This document shows positions 8,042 through 17,339 of a DNA stretch of 61,452 nucleotides, piece by piece (within the stretch, counting starts at the first letter, position 1; every line of letters starts with the position of its first letter). The notes below the pieces were generated by a model that had not been told where the DNA came from, did not search any database, and was given only the letters and a program-made list of their open reading frames with translations. The translations under genes and the position numbers were made by a program. Source of the DNA: Solirubrobacterales bacterium (lineage in GTDB: Bacteria; Actinomycetota; Thermoleophilia; Solirubrobacterales; Solirubrobacteraceae); contig JAFAXX010000080.1 in assembly GCA_019240655.1 (NCBI GenBank), positions 1 through 61,452 on the forward strand, written 5' to 3'.

Positions 8042-8482
8042 TCAGCCGGTCCGCTCAGCCAGGGAGACGATGATACCCTCTGGCCCGCGCACGTAGGCCA
8101 TGCGCCAGATGTTCTCGTACTGACCGATGCCGCCGACCAGGCCGTACCCGTCCGCTGCCAGCCGGTCGACCGTCGCCTGCACGTCGTCGACTTCGAATGC
8201 CACGTTGCGGAGGCCCAGTTCGTTGGCCATCGCGGTGGGCGAGCCTGGCTCGTGTTCCGGCCGGACGAAGCTCGAGAGCTCCAGCCCAGGACCTCCCTCG
8301 GGCGGCCGCAGCATGACGATGTGACTGCGGGAGCCGGGGATGCCGATGACCGTGTCCACGAACTCGCCCTCTACGAACGTCCGGCCCTCGACCTCGAGGC
8401 CCAGCCCGACGAAAAACGCCGTCACCGTCTCAAGGTCCGCGACGGTGATGCCGACATGGTCGAAACGTCGTATGTGCGACAT
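8042..8482 (-). CDS. VOC (glyoxalase/bleomycin-resistance) family protein
   Basis: 146 aa, made of the two beta-alpha-beta-beta-beta modules of the vicinal oxygen chelate fold. The first begins DHVGITVADLETVTAFF and the second NVAFEVDDVQATVDRL. The C-terminal segment RMAYVRGPEGIIVSLAE carries the Glu that usually binds metal. A clear GGAGG site about 8 nt before the ATG fixes this start over the longer frame. VOC proteins include isomerases, extradiol dioxygenases and antibiotic-binding proteins. No neighbour tells which applies; the gene stands alone. Confidence 0.85.
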   Translation of the reverse strand: MSHIRRFDHVGITVADLETVTAFFVGLGLEVEGRTFVEGEFVDTVIGIPGSRSHIVMLRPPEGGPGLELSSFVRPEHEPGSPTAMANELGLRNVAFEVDDVQATVDRLAADGYGLVGGIGQYENIWRMAYVRGPEGIIVSLAERTG

Positions 8483-8638
8483 GAAGTACGTCCTCCGGAT
8501 CTCTTGGTGTCGTGTGCCTCGCCGGTCGAGGCCCTCACCTGGTGAGCGGAGCCGGCCGCCGGTTCGCGACACGGATCGCGCGTCCAGCTCCTAAATCGTC
8601 GCGCGTGTAGCCAACCACGAGGAGCGCGAGACAGTCGG

Positions 8639-9418
8639 TCACGGCGCGGGCGCGACGCGCGCCTCGCGGAGGCTGCCGTCGGCGTCGACGCGGGAGTAGA
8701 CCAGCTCGACGACCTGTCCGATCCGCTCCGCGGTGCGGGCGCCGGCGAGCGCGTGAACACGCTGGCCATCCAGCTCGCACAAAGCGTGCCATTGCCCATC
8801 GCGATCCTGGCGGACCGAGCAGAGCTCAGCACTGGCGGTCAAGCGAGCCTTACGCTTGAGCCAGGCGCGGCCGCGTCCGGGTCGATATGCCGATCCCGGG
8901 CGTTTCAGGACCGTGCCCTCGAAACCGAGTGCGATGATCGCCTGGTGCGCCGTGGGCGTCGCGGGCTGCGAGGCGATCACGCGGATGCGGCCACAGACCG
9001 GAAGGGCCTCGCGCAGGCGCGCATCGCGCTCCTCCCACGCCCAGGGACGCACGTCTTGACCACCAACCGCGAGGACGTCGAAGGCGACGAACCGCAGCCG
9101 CTCAGCCATAGCAGGGTGTCCGCTTAAGACGGCGCGGGTGACGGCGGCGAAGTCCTGTACCGGCTGACCGTCGCGCTCGGTGACCGCAACCAACTCGCCG
9201 TCGAACGTGGTGCCAGGCGCAACGCTCGCGAAAGCCGCGAGCAGCGGTCCCAGCCGGGCCGTCAGGTTGGTGCCGTGGGGCGACCACCCACGGACCTCGG
9301 TGTCGGCCCCGATATCGATCAGGACTCGAAAGCCGTCCCACTTCGGCTGCAGCACCCACCGTCCGCCGGCAGGCCATCGGCGCGCCGAGACACCGAGCAT
9401 CAGCTCTGGATGATGCAC
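8639..9418 (-). CDS. Minimal ATP-dependent DNA ligase (LigC/LigD-ligase-domain type)
   Basis: 259 aa. The adenylation motif is KWDGFR with the nucleophilic Lys at residue 26. Motif III is TFDGELVA near residue 93, motif IV is GFEGTVLKR near residue 165, and motif V is AWLKRKA near residue 185. A short C-terminal stretch ending VVELVYSRVDADGSLREAR resembles a compact OB domain with motif VI. It seals DNA nicks with ATP. It is shorter than usual bacterial LigC proteins (about 300-350 aa), mainly at both termini. No Ku, polymerase or nuclease gene is nearby, so it is not an evident end-joining operon. Confidence 0.82.
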   Translation of the reverse strand: MHHPELMLGVSARRWPAGGRWVLQPKWDGFRVLIDIGADTEVRGWSPHGTNLTARLGPLLAAFASVAPGTTFDGELVAVTERDGQPVQDFAAVTRAVLSGHPAMAERLRFVAFDVLAVGGQDVRPWAWEERDARLREALPVCGRIRVIASQPATPTAHQAIIALGFEGTVLKRPGSAYRPGRGRAWLKRKARLTASAELCSVRQDRDGQWHALCELDGQRVHALAGARTAERIGQVVELVYSRVDADGSLREARVAPAP

Positions 9419-9874
9419 GAGACGAAGGTTACGCGAGCGTCCCGGACAGGGAGAGCCACTGTGTTGCTACGGCGGGGGGCGTGTCGGGGTCGTCGTCGGG
9501 ACCGGCGTCTCTCCTCCCGGCTTTGCGCCAGTGCCCGACAATCTCGCGTGCGCTCGCGTGTCGCCAGCCGATCGCCGGACACAGCGGCCTCGAGTACACC
9601 ACCAGGGTTTCTCTCGAGAATCCAGAAAGTGACAAGGACCCGCGGGTCGCGCGAGCACTGCTTTCTACACCTAGATCGCATCGCCGCCCGGGTGGACCCC
9701 CGACAGGCTCGACGGTCCACGGCTCGCAGCCCACCCCGGGAAACGGCGGGTGTGAGGAGGGCGGCTCGGGAGTGGCAGCCGGACGGCCGTCCTCGGGGCG
9801 GCGGGAGTGGTTAACCGGGCCTGCGTGCGGGTAGCACGCTACGAGCTGCAGCCAGCGAGCGTTAGAGGGAAGAC
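9419..9874. other. Intergenic, no gene seen
   Basis: About 455 bp between the divergent ligase and catalase genes. Several open frames cross it but none shows recognisable protein features. It should contain the catalase promoter, which I could not pinpoint. Confidence 0.4.
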
Positions 9875-11971
9875 ATGAGCAAAGAAGATCCGAAGCTCCA
9901 GGACCTGAACCGCGACCGCGTGGGTCACGAGGGCAAGGAGCTGACCACCGATCAGGGGGTTAGGGTCGAGCACACCGACGACTCGCTGAGCGCCGGCGAG
10001 CGCGGACCAACACTGATCGAGGACTTCCACTTCCGGGAGAAGCTCACGCGCTTCGACCACGAGCGCATTCCCGAGCGCGTCGTGCACGCGCGCGGGTCCG
10101 GCGCTTACGGCACGTTCACCTGCACCGAGCCAATGACCGAGTTAACACGCGCCCACTTCCTGTCCGAAGCCGGGCTTGAGACGCCAGTGTTCGTGCGCTT
10201 CTCGACGGTGGGCGGCTCGCGCGGCTCCGCGGACACCGTGAGGGACGTGCGGGGGTTCGCCACCAAGTTCTACACGCGCGCGGGCAACTACGACCTCGTC
10301 GGCAACAACATGCCGGTCTTCTTCATCCAGGACGGGATCAAGTTCCCCGACTTCGTCCACGCGGTGAAGCCCGAGCCCCCGAATGAGATGCCACAGGCCT
10401 CCTCGGCCCACGACACGTTCTACGACTTCGTCTCGCTCCAGCCCGAGACGATGCACATGCTGATGTGGCTGATGTCAGACCGGGCCATCCCCCGCAGCTA
10501 CCGGACCATGGAAGGCTTCGGTGTGCACACCTACCGGTTCGTCAACGCCGCGGGAAAGGGAACTTTGGTTAAGTTCCACTGGCGCCCGAAGCTCGGCACG
10601 CACTCGCTGGTTTGGGACGAGACCCAGAAGATCGCCGGCGCCGATCCGGACTTCAACCGGCGTGACCTCTGGGAGGCGATCGAGTCCGGGAACGGCCCGG
10701 AGTACGACTTGGCCGTCCAGCTGGTGCCCGAGGAACGCGAGCACGACTTTGACTTCGACCTGCTCGACCCGACAAAGATCATCCCCGAGGAAGAAGTCCC
10801 GCTGCGCGTTATTGGGCGGATGGTGCTCAACCGTAACCCGGACAACTTCTTTGCGGAGACCGAGCAGGTGGCGTTCTGCGTCCAGAACGTGGTCCCGGGA
10901 ATCGACTTCACCAACGACCCGCTGCTTCAGGCGCGGCTGTTCTCCTACCTGGACACGCAGCTGATCCGGCTGGGCGGCCCCAACTTCGCTCAACTGCCGG
11001 TCAACCGCCCGGTGGCCGAGGTCCACCACCACCAGCGCGACGGCTACGGACAGCACCGGATCGACATCTCGCCTGTCTCCTACCACAAGAACTCGATCGC
11101 CGGCGGCTGTCCGCACCTGGCCTCGATCGAGGAGGGCGCCTTCCGGCACTACACCGAGCGCGTAGACGGGCAGGTGATCCGCAAGCGGTCCGAGAGCTTC
11201 AAGGACTTCTACAGCCAGGCCACGCTGTTCTGGAACTCGATGAGCGACTGGGAGAAGCAGCACATCGTCGACGCGCTCCGGTTCGAGCTCGGCAAGGTTG
11301 AGCGCGAGTACATCCGGGAGCGAATGATCGAGCAGCTGGGGCACGTCGATCACGGCCTCGCCAGCCAGGTCGCCGAGGGCCTCGGGCTGTCCGCGCCGCC
11401 CGAGTCCGGGCGCAACCACGGCCGCAGCTCGCCGGCGCTTTCGCAGGCGACACAGCCGGGCAGCGTCGCGACGCGTAAAGTCGCGGTGCTCGCGGCCGAT
11501 GGCGTGGACGCTGCGAAGCTCGGGCCGGTGCTCGAGTCGCTTCGCGAGCACGGCGCGGTCTGCGAGATCCTGGCGCCGCACGCGGGGACGCTCAACGGCA
11601 CCGGTGAGACCAAGGTCGATCGGGCGATGCAGACCATGGCCTCGGTGCTCTACGACGGGGTGTTGGTCGCGGGCGGCCGGGACAGCGTCGACGCGCTGCG
11701 GCGCAGTGGCACCGCTGTGCGCTACGTGGCCGAGGCATACAAGCACGCCAAGCCAGTGGGCGCGCTGGGCGAGGGCGTCGACCTGCTGCGCGAGGCGCCG
11801 CTCAACGACGCCCGGCTGTCCGACAACGGCCTCGTCGACGAGTCCGGCGTGGTCACGCTGGCCGCGACCGGCAACGGCGGCCGCGAGCTCGACCAATTCG
11901 CGCAGGCGTTCGCGCAGGCGATGAGCGAGCACCGCCACTTCGACCGCAACGTGCAGGTCGTGCCGGCCTGA
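9875..11971 (+). CDS. katE: Catalase, large-subunit HPII type with C-terminal DJ-1/PfpI-like domain
   Basis: 698 aa clade-2 haem catalase disproportionating H2O2 in the cytoplasm. The N-terminal half has the catalytic His in VVHARGSGAYGTF (about residue 70), the distal Asn in DLVGNNMPVFFIQDG (about residue 143) and the proximal haem Tyr in RLFSYLDTQLIRLGG (about residue 355). From about residue 530 a flavodoxin-like domain begins (KVAVLAADGVDAAKL...), as in E. coli KatE. The length is normal for the large-subunit class. A GAGGGAAG site precedes the ATG. It is monocistronic, presumably induced in stationary or oxidative stress. Confidence 0.95.
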   Translation: MSKEDPKLQDLNRDRVGHEGKELTTDQGVRVEHTDDSLSAGERGPTLIEDFHFREKLTRFDHERIPERVVHARGSGAYGTFTCTEPMTELTRAHFLSEAGLETPVFVRFSTVGGSRGSADTVRDVRGFATKFYTRAGNYDLVGNNMPVFFIQDGIKFPDFVHAVKPEPPNEMPQASSAHDTFYDFVSLQPETMHMLMWLMSDRAIPRSYRTMEGFGVHTYRFVNAAGKGTLVKFHWRPKLGTHSLVWDETQKIAGADPDFNRRDLWEAIESGNGPEYDLAVQLVPEEREHDFDFDLLDPTKIIPEEEVPLRVIGRMVLNRNPDNFFAETEQVAFCVQNVVPGIDFTNDPLLQARLFSYLDTQLIRLGGPNFAQLPVNRPVAEVHHHQRDGYGQHRIDISPVSYHKNSIAGGCPHLASIEEGAFRHYTERVDGQVIRKRSESFKDFYSQATLFWNSMSDWEKQHIVDALRFELGKVEREYIRERMIEQLGHVDHGLASQVAEGLGLSAPPESGRNHGRSSPALSQATQPGSVATRKVAVLAADGVDAAKLGPVLESLREHGAVCEILAPHAGTLNGTGETKVDRAMQTMASVLYDGVLVAGGRDSVDALRRSGTAVRYVAEAYKHAKPVGALGEGVDLLREAPLNDARLSDNGLVDESGVVTLAATGNGGRELDQFAQAFAQAMSEHRHFDRNVQVVPA

Positions 11972-12164
11972 GCGTCCGGCTCGACGGCACTCTCACCGAT
12001 CCGCGGCCACCACGCGCCCGATCAGAGGATGCAGTTGGCAGTATTCAGCAACGCCATATGGCGCGATACCTTCTGTCGCGCACTGGGCAGGCCGGGACGG
12101 TTCACCGCACGGGGCTTGGTTGAACCCTCGTCGCGGCCCACCGTTGTAGCCCGACGCCATCGAC

Positions 12165-12790
12165 GCTCAGGACCGATGCCTCATCCGAGCAGATCCTTGC
12201 CGGCATCGATACCTCCGCGGGGTGCTCGATCAAAGACAGCTTCGCGAATCTTGACCTCCAGATCCCGGGCTTCGTGGTCCTGTTCACCGCACAGTGGATC
12301 CACCGCCCAGCGACGCTGCCGCCACCCGCCGTCCGCCAACCCTTCGCTCCCGTGCGACCAACCGAACTACGCGCATGGGAGTACGCCTGGCACGGCACGA
12401 TTGGACTCCACCTATTCCCGCGCGCGCTTCTGTCCGACGGGTCAATCCTCGTTCTCGGGCGCCGCACGGGCAACGAATTCCTCGCCGGCGCGATCGCCAA
12501 CCGCACCAGCGGCGCGATCGGGCTCTCCAATATCTTCGCCCGAAACGGCGACCTCCACGACGCCTTCGCCAGCGCGCTGCACGCCATCAGCCGCACCTGG
12601 GCATACCTGCCTGTTGTCGGCTATGAACGTGATGCAGGGCTCATCGCGGCAGTAGACCAAGGCTTCAACTCCGATCGGGCCGCTACAGGTGTGGCTACGC
12701 CCCGACCCCGCCACGTCGTGTGCCAGCGCCACGACCCTCCGCATCGCAGCAACGCCCAGCCGTTCAGAGCTCTGCGACCGGGTCCAGTAG
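12165..12790 (+). pseudogene. Decayed GNAT-family acetyltransferase
   Basis: One frame reads through VVLFTAQWIHRPA, ELRAWEYAWHG, AGAIANRTSGAIGLSNIF and VVGYERDAGLIAAVDQGF, a typical actinobacterial GNAT domain with its acetyl-CoA region. The expected ending, PIGPLQVWLRPD, is in the +1 frame just after, so a frameshift lies near 12670. It then runs to TAG at 12788-12790. No convincing start codon exists upstream; stops and incoherent sequence appear before about 12165. I read this as a pseudogene, though a single sequencing error could explain the frameshift. The family call comes from motif resemblance only. Confidence 0.5.
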
Positions 12791-12949
12791 TTAGCCAGGA
12801 TGCCCGTGCCACTGCGGATACAAGGCCGCGCCCGGAGCGCATCGCGTTTCATCGTTGCGCTCCCGAGGGTCACGAACGCTGTCGTCTCCCGAGATCGACT
12901 CTCACTGGCTGCGGCAGCCGATGGCACGCGCTTCAGCTCGCATACTGCG

Positions 12950-13165
12950 CGCGCCCGGTCGGCCCGGTAGACCTGGACCCCTACGCCCTTCGAGTCGGCT
13001 CGCGACTCGACCAAGTCAAGCGCAATGTGCGGCCGGTGTCGGGGAATAGCCGCATGCCCTGGCCGACGACTACGGGGACGATGACGATCGCCGCGATCGC
13101 CTGGTCGCGAGCTGCTCCATGACTTTGCTGCCATCGACGGTGGTTGTCGGCGAAGTGCTGTCCGC
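12950..13165 (-). pseudogene. Remnant of a RibD-C/dihydrofolate-reductase-like protein
   Basis: The leftward strand shows three pieces of the family in different frames: TTTVDGSKVMEQL, then IVPVVVGQGMRLFPDTGR, then ALDLVESRADSKGVGVQVYR. Intact relatives carry these in one frame near the C-terminus, separated by about 20 more residues after the first piece. The N-terminal two thirds of the protein are missing. Two frame changes plus a deletion make assembly error an unlikely full explanation. It lies tail to tail with the decayed GNAT gene. Confidence 0.45.
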
Positions 13166-13288
13166 GTGTTTATGGAATTTCAGGCTATGCCTCGGAACGT
13201 CATCGCCTGCGATCGTGAGCAGTGGTTGCTCGCGACACGTGCGATCCTGTGGGGAATCTGGTCCCGGTCGATGGCGCCGGCTGTAGCG

Positions 13289-14554
13289 TCAACGCTGGGA
13301 CGCACAGGCGGCCGCCCGGTCGAGCAGCGCGACCCGCTGCCGCGAGTTGGGCGTGAGCCGCGCGGCCCGCTCGAACTCGGCTCGGGCCTCAGCGGGGCGG
13401 CCCAGTTTCTCGAGCAGGTCGCCGCGAACGGTGGGCAGCAGGTGATAGCTGTCGAGCGCGGGCTCCTCCTGAAGGCGGTTCACGATCTCGAGCGCCGCCT
13501 GTGGGCCGAACGCCATTCCGACGGCGATGGCGCGGTTGAGTTCGACCACGGGCGAGGGCATCAGTTGGGCCAGCCCGTCGTAGAGGGCCACGATTCGCTC
13601 CCAGTCGGTGTCCTCGGCCGCGCGGGCGCGTGCGTGGCAGGCGGCGATGCCGGCCTGCAGCGTGTACGGCCCGATTGGGCCGCCGGTGGCGTACGCGCGT
13701 TCGAGCGCCGCGAGCCCACGTCCCACGAGGAGCCAGTCCCAGCGGGAGCGGTCCTGGTCGAGGAGCAAAACCTGATTTCCCGAAGGCGAGATCCGCGCCC
13801 GCGTCCGGGACGCCTGCAGCTCCATCAACGCAACGAGCCCGTGGACCTCGGCCTGGCGCGGGAGCAGTTCGGCCAGGATGCGCCCGAGCCGCAGCGCCTC
13901 CTCCATCAGCTCGGGTCGGATCAGCCGCTCGCCCGCGGTGGCCGAGTAGCCCTCGTTGAAGATGAGATAGACGACCTCGAGCACCGAGGCGAGCCGCTCG
14001 TTGAGCTCCCGGCGCCCGGGCACCGCGAAGGGTACGCGCGCCGCCGATAGCGTGCGCTTTGCCCGCACGATGCGCTGCGCGACGGCCGACTCGGACGACA
14101 GGTACGCCCGAGCGATCTCGCGCGTCGTCAGCCCGCAGAGGAGCCGCAGGGTCAGCGCCACGCGCGCGTTGGTCGGGAGCAACGGGTGGCAGGCGGTGAA
14201 GATGAGCCGCAGCAGGTCGTCGTCGAACGGGTCGTCTGCCCCGGCCGCGAGGTCGTCGTCCGCCGGCGAGCGGAGTTCCGCCTCGCGGCCGAGCTCCTCG
14301 ATCTTGCGCTGGTGGACCTCCGCGCGTCGCAGCCGGTCGATGCCGCGATGCTTGGCGGTGGCCATGAGCCAGGCGCCCGGGTTGTCCGGGACGCCTGACT
14401 CGGGCCACTGCTCCAGCGCCGCGACGAGGGCCTCCTGGGCGAGGTCTTCGGCGAGCGCGACGTCGCGCACCTGGTGGGCAACGCCGGCGATCAGTCGCGC
14501 GGACTCGATCCGCCAGACGGCCTCGATGGTACGCGTGACGTCGCGACCAGCCAC
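13289..14554 (-). CDS. ECF42-type RNA polymerase sigma factor with C-terminal helical extension
   Basis: 421 aa from a GTG start 8 bp after the DGPF gene. Region 2 covers about residues 10-80 (DVALAEDLAQEALVAALEQW; WLMATAKHRGIDRLRR). Region 4 covers about 115-175 (LTLRLLCGLTTREIARAYLSSESAVAQRIVRAK). A long TPR-like C-terminal domain of about 230 residues follows (VVYLIFNEGYSA, ALMELQASR, PVVELNRAIAVGM), which defines ECF42. The family has no classical anti-sigma factor and is nearly always encoded with DGPF proteins, as here. The C-terminal domain is known to be needed for activity in studied members. The inducing signal is unknown. Confidence 0.92.
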   Translation of the reverse strand: MAGRDVTRTIEAVWRIESARLIAGVAHQVRDVALAEDLAQEALVAALEQWPESGVPDNPGAWLMATAKHRGIDRLRRAEVHQRKIEELGREAELRSPADDDLAAGADDPFDDDLLRLIFTACHPLLPTNARVALTLRLLCGLTTREIARAYLSSESAVAQRIVRAKRTLSAARVPFAVPGRRELNERLASVLEVVYLIFNEGYSATAGERLIRPELMEEALRLGRILAELLPRQAEVHGLVALMELQASRTRARISPSGNQVLLLDQDRSRWDWLLVGRGLAALERAYATGGPIGPYTLQAGIAACHARARAAEDTDWERIVALYDGLAQLMPSPVVELNRAIAVGMAFGPQAALEIVNRLQEEPALDSYHLLPTVRGDLLEKLGRPAEARAEFERAARLTPNSRQRVALLDRAAACASQR

Positions 14555-14562
14555 GGCCCCGG

Positions 14563-14988
14563 CTACGCGCTCTCCGGGGTCTGCGTGCGCAGCTGCCGCT
14601 CCCGCTCACGCAGCTCGGGCGTGAACTCCTCGCCAAAGTCCTCGGCCTCGAACACGGGACGGAGCTCCACCACGCCGTGCTCGCCCGTGGGGTTCGGGAT
14701 CCGCTTGACCCACTCGATCGCCTCGTCCATCGACTTCACCTGCCACAGCCAGTAGCCGCCAAGGAGCTCCTTGGTCTCGGCGAACGGGCCATCGATCACC
14801 TTACGCTCGCTGCCCGAGAACTCGACGCGCACGCCCGTCGAGCTGGGATGAAGGCCCTCTCCGTCGAGCATCACTCCTGCCCTGACGAGCTCCTCGTTAA
14901 AGGCCGTCATCTGCTCGAGCAGCTCCTGGCTCGGCATCTCGCCCGCCTCGCTCTGCTCGGTCGCCTTGATGAGCACCATGACTCGCAT
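14563..14988 (-). CDS. DGPF/YCII-related protein, partner of the ECF42 sigma factor
   Basis: 141 aa small protein of the YCII-like dimeric alpha/beta-barrel fold, starting MRVMVLIKATE. The name-giving motif D-G-P-F-AETKE is near residue 67, followed by GGYWLWQVKSMDEAIEWV. An AGGAGG site 8 nt before the ATG gives a strong start. The sigma gene follows after 8 bp, so the two form one transcript. DGPF proteins are the conserved targets or partners of ECF42 factors. Their biochemical function is not established. Confidence 0.9.
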   Translation of the reverse strand: MRVMVLIKATEQSEAGEMPSQELLEQMTAFNEELVRAGVMLDGEGLHPSSTGVRVEFSGSERKVIDGPFAETKELLGGYWLWQVKSMDEAIEWVKRIPNPTGEHGVVELRPVFEAEDFGEEFTPELRERERQLRTQTPESA

Positions 14989-15239
14989 CCGCCATGCCTC
15001 CTATCGGTTGGTTGGGTCTATGTCTGCGTCGAGCGAGCGAGGCGAAAATCGACACACGTCCGCTAACCCGCTGCGGCAGGGTGCGGCGGCGGTGCCGCAG
15101 CTCGGCGGCCGCGCGTGGCCGCCCCACGCCCTCGGCAGGCGCCCGTACGATCGTAAACGGCGTCGACATGCCCTCGGACCAGCCAGGGACCGCCGAAGCC
15201 AGCCGGGCCACCGGCGGCGCTGACGCGCGGGACGACCAG

Positions 15240-15495
15240 GAGCCGCGAGTCGCAGACGGCGGCGCGCTCCTGCGCGGCGAGCAGAAGCAGTCGCTGCGCG
15301 CCGACTCCTCCGCCCGGAAGGGATCGCCGAGGAATCCGCAGGTTGCAGCCCGGCAACACTCCAGCTATCTCATCGCGGACCGCGGTGCACAGCCGCGGGA
15401 TCCGCTCCCGGTCTGTGGTAGCTCCAGCGACCGCCTGGTCCGCGAACGCGCGGACGCCCGGACGCCCGGCGTCGATGAACGCGGTCGCGCGTCAG
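15240..15495 (-). pseudogene. Remnant of a transglutaminase-like domain protein
   Basis: The leftward strand reads FIDAGRPGVRAFADQAV then RERIPRLCTAVRDEIAG in one frame. This resembles the N-terminal part of bacterial transglutaminase-like proteins (..hP.v.afA...; AVRDeIrY). The expected Cys region appears split: DPFRAEESARSDCFC in another frame, then LLLLAAQERAAVCDSRL back in the first. An in-frame TGA stands just upstream of the first segment, so no start remains. The rest of 14989-15587 shows nothing recognisable. The assignment rests on weak motif similarity. Confidence 0.35.
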
Positions 15496-15587
15496 GCGCT
15501 GCGGACCCGGCGTTTCGCCGCGATGGTGTGCCGACTGGGTGATGCTCCAAACGTAACGGGCGCGCTTTGGCGGCTATCTTGAGGAGA

Positions 15588-16106
15588 GTGAAGCGTTTGG
15601 ATCCCGAGGAGATCGCCGCGATCGACCGTGTTGGCCGCCGCTGCGCGGTTTGCCGCAGCGGGCGCCGCTGGCGCGAATTCACGGTTGTACGGCCGGAGGG
15701 TCGCGAGCCGGTGATCATGTGCGCCGCGTGTCGAGCCCGTTACGGAGACGCTCCGCCCGCACGAGCAGCCAGCGAGCCGACCGAGGGGCCCGCGGACCGG
15801 GCCGCGGACGCGATCCCGGCCACGCCCGCACGGCGCGCTCCAGACCGCGAGGATCGCGTGAGAAAGGTGCTCCGCGAGCTGCCCAACGGCCAGTACACCA
15901 CCGGCAAGATCGCCAAGGCCGCCGGGCTACAGCAGGCCAAGACGCTTCGCCGGCTGCGCCAGCTGGCCGCATCCGGCGAGATCCGCGAGGTCGGCAAGCG
16001 CTGGTCGACCGAGCCGGCCGCCACCGATCTCGACGAGGCGCTTGACCGCCTCCAAGCCCGGACGAGCAACATTCGGATCGTTCGAGACCGCTCGCCAGTC
16101 GCCTGA
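15588..16106 (+). CDS. Small zinc-ribbon / winged-helix-like protein of unknown function
   Basis: 172 aa. The N-terminus has two Cys pairs (CAVC near residue 18 and CAAC near residue 43), a likely zinc ribbon. A charged Ala/Pro-rich linker follows. Residues 85-140 (RVRKVLRELPNGQYTTGKIAKAAGLQQAKTL and RLRQLAASGEI) look like a winged-helix DNA-binding domain. The GTG start is 1 nt after GAGGAG, which is tight. The TTG nine bases later is better spaced, and a TTG at 15567 is also possible. I infer a DNA-binding regulator. I do not recognise a named family. Confidence 0.6.
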   Translation: MKRLDPEEIAAIDRVGRRCAVCRSGRRWREFTVVRPEGREPVIMCAACRARYGDAPPARAASEPTEGPADRAADAIPATPARRAPDREDRVRKVLRELPNGQYTTGKIAKAAGLQQAKTLRRLRQLAASGEIREVGKRWSTEPAATDLDEALDRLQARTSNIRIVRDRSPVA

Positions 16107-16373
16107 CGGCGCCGAGCCGCAAGCGCCACAACCTGCTCTGAGTCCTCCACGCGGCCGGCGAGCGCACGACCGTGTGCGTGGCCATCCCATCGCCGGGCGT
16201 GGCGGTCGCTTGTGATTCGTGATCTCGCGAGCGCGATCGCAAATCGTCCGCCAGCGCTCGCTCGGACGCGATCGCGAGTCGCGCTGCAGGAAGATCCTCC
16301 AGACGCGGCGAAACCCTGGTCACACCGCGCCCGACAACCAAACCACGCGGTCAAACGTCTGAGGAGCAAGCAC

Positions 16374-16637
16374 GTGCTCGGCACCATCATTGGATTGATC
16401 ATCATCGGGCTGGTCGCCGGATTCATCGCCCGCGCGTTGGTTCCCGGCAAACAGTCGATGACCGTCGCGCAGACGATCCTGCTCGGGGTCGTGGGGTCGT
16501 TCGTCGGCGGGTTCCTCGGCCGGCTGCTGTTTCACCACGGCCATGGCTTCATCCAGACCTCAAGCTGGATCGGATCCATCATCGGATCGATCATCGTCCT
16601 GCTCATCTACCTCCAGGTGCAAAAGCGCCAAGTCTGA
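16374..16637 (+). CDS. GlsB/YeaQ/YmgE family small membrane protein
   Basis: 87 aa, almost entirely three hydrophobic helices: residues 2-21, 31-51 and 62-82, the first reading LGTIIGLIIIGLVAGFIARAL. Gly-rich helix packing (GVVGSFVGGFLGRLLF) is diagnostic for this family, also called transglycosylase-associated proteins. They are often general-stress membrane proteins of unknown mechanism. The GTG start has a GAGGAG site 7-8 nt upstream. It is monocistronic, 267 bp after the zinc-ribbon gene. Confidence 0.85.
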   Translation: MLGTIIGLIIIGLVAGFIARALVPGKQSMTVAQTILLGVVGSFVGGFLGRLLFHHGHGFIQTSSWIGSIIGSIIVLLIYLQVQKRQV

Positions 16638-17339
16638 GGCGCCCCATCGCGCCGGGCCCCCTTGATCGCCGCCGCACTCGTCCCGGCGGCCCGTCACCCC
16701 GCGACTGACATCGTGTCGCAAAGCGACCGTGCTCGTGCCCGCGATCGGGCGATCGAGCCGTCGCCGAAGCGCTCGCGCGACGGCTTGCCTCCGGAGGGTC
16801 AGACGATCGTGAGCCCGACGGTTACCGGATGCCCCGACTATCGGCCCGCGGGACACCGAAGTCGCCGTCTACCGTGTACGGCTTCGGGCCTTCGGGTCGT
16901 CCTAGCAGCGGCCACATCGGCACGGCTACCGCTCGCGGCGAATAGGAGTAGCCAGTGCGCGGGTGCCGCCGGGGCGACATTGCGGAAGCGTGGTTCGCCA
17001 CGCCCTGCTGCGCAAAGCGGCTCTCGCCCGGCGGTTGCTTTCCGCCGAGTGGGCCTGCTCGTCGGTCGCCAACCCGGGACAAGCGGTTCGCGACGACGGC
17101 GATCATCAGGCCTATCGGCGAGACCGGTATGGGTGAGCATTCGATATCTTCCCGAGATGGCCGGATCTGGCGAGGAAGCTGGATCTTGCTGCGATCAGCG
17201 AGACGTCTTGGCGAGGCGCCGCAATGCCGTCCCGTCAAATCGAGCTGTGGGGGCGCGGATTAACGTGCATCTTCGCCCGTTCATACGTTCCTATTGAAGA
17301 CGCGCGGGAACGTGCAGGCCGCCCTAGGAAAGGAGGCCG
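16638..17339. other. Intergenic, no gene seen
   Basis: About 700 bp with several overlapping open frames on both strands. None has a recognisable motif, signal peptide or convincing ribosome binding site. A decayed gene is possible but I could not name one. Confidence 0.4.

Noticed and set aside
9429..9834. Overlapping 100-117-codon frames between ligase and catalase
   Set aside because: Frames on both strands are equally open, with no motif or ribosome binding site to favour any.
10475..11938. 487-codon frame antisense to catalase
   Set aside because: Mirror of a strongly conserved catalase; no motif in the antisense frame.
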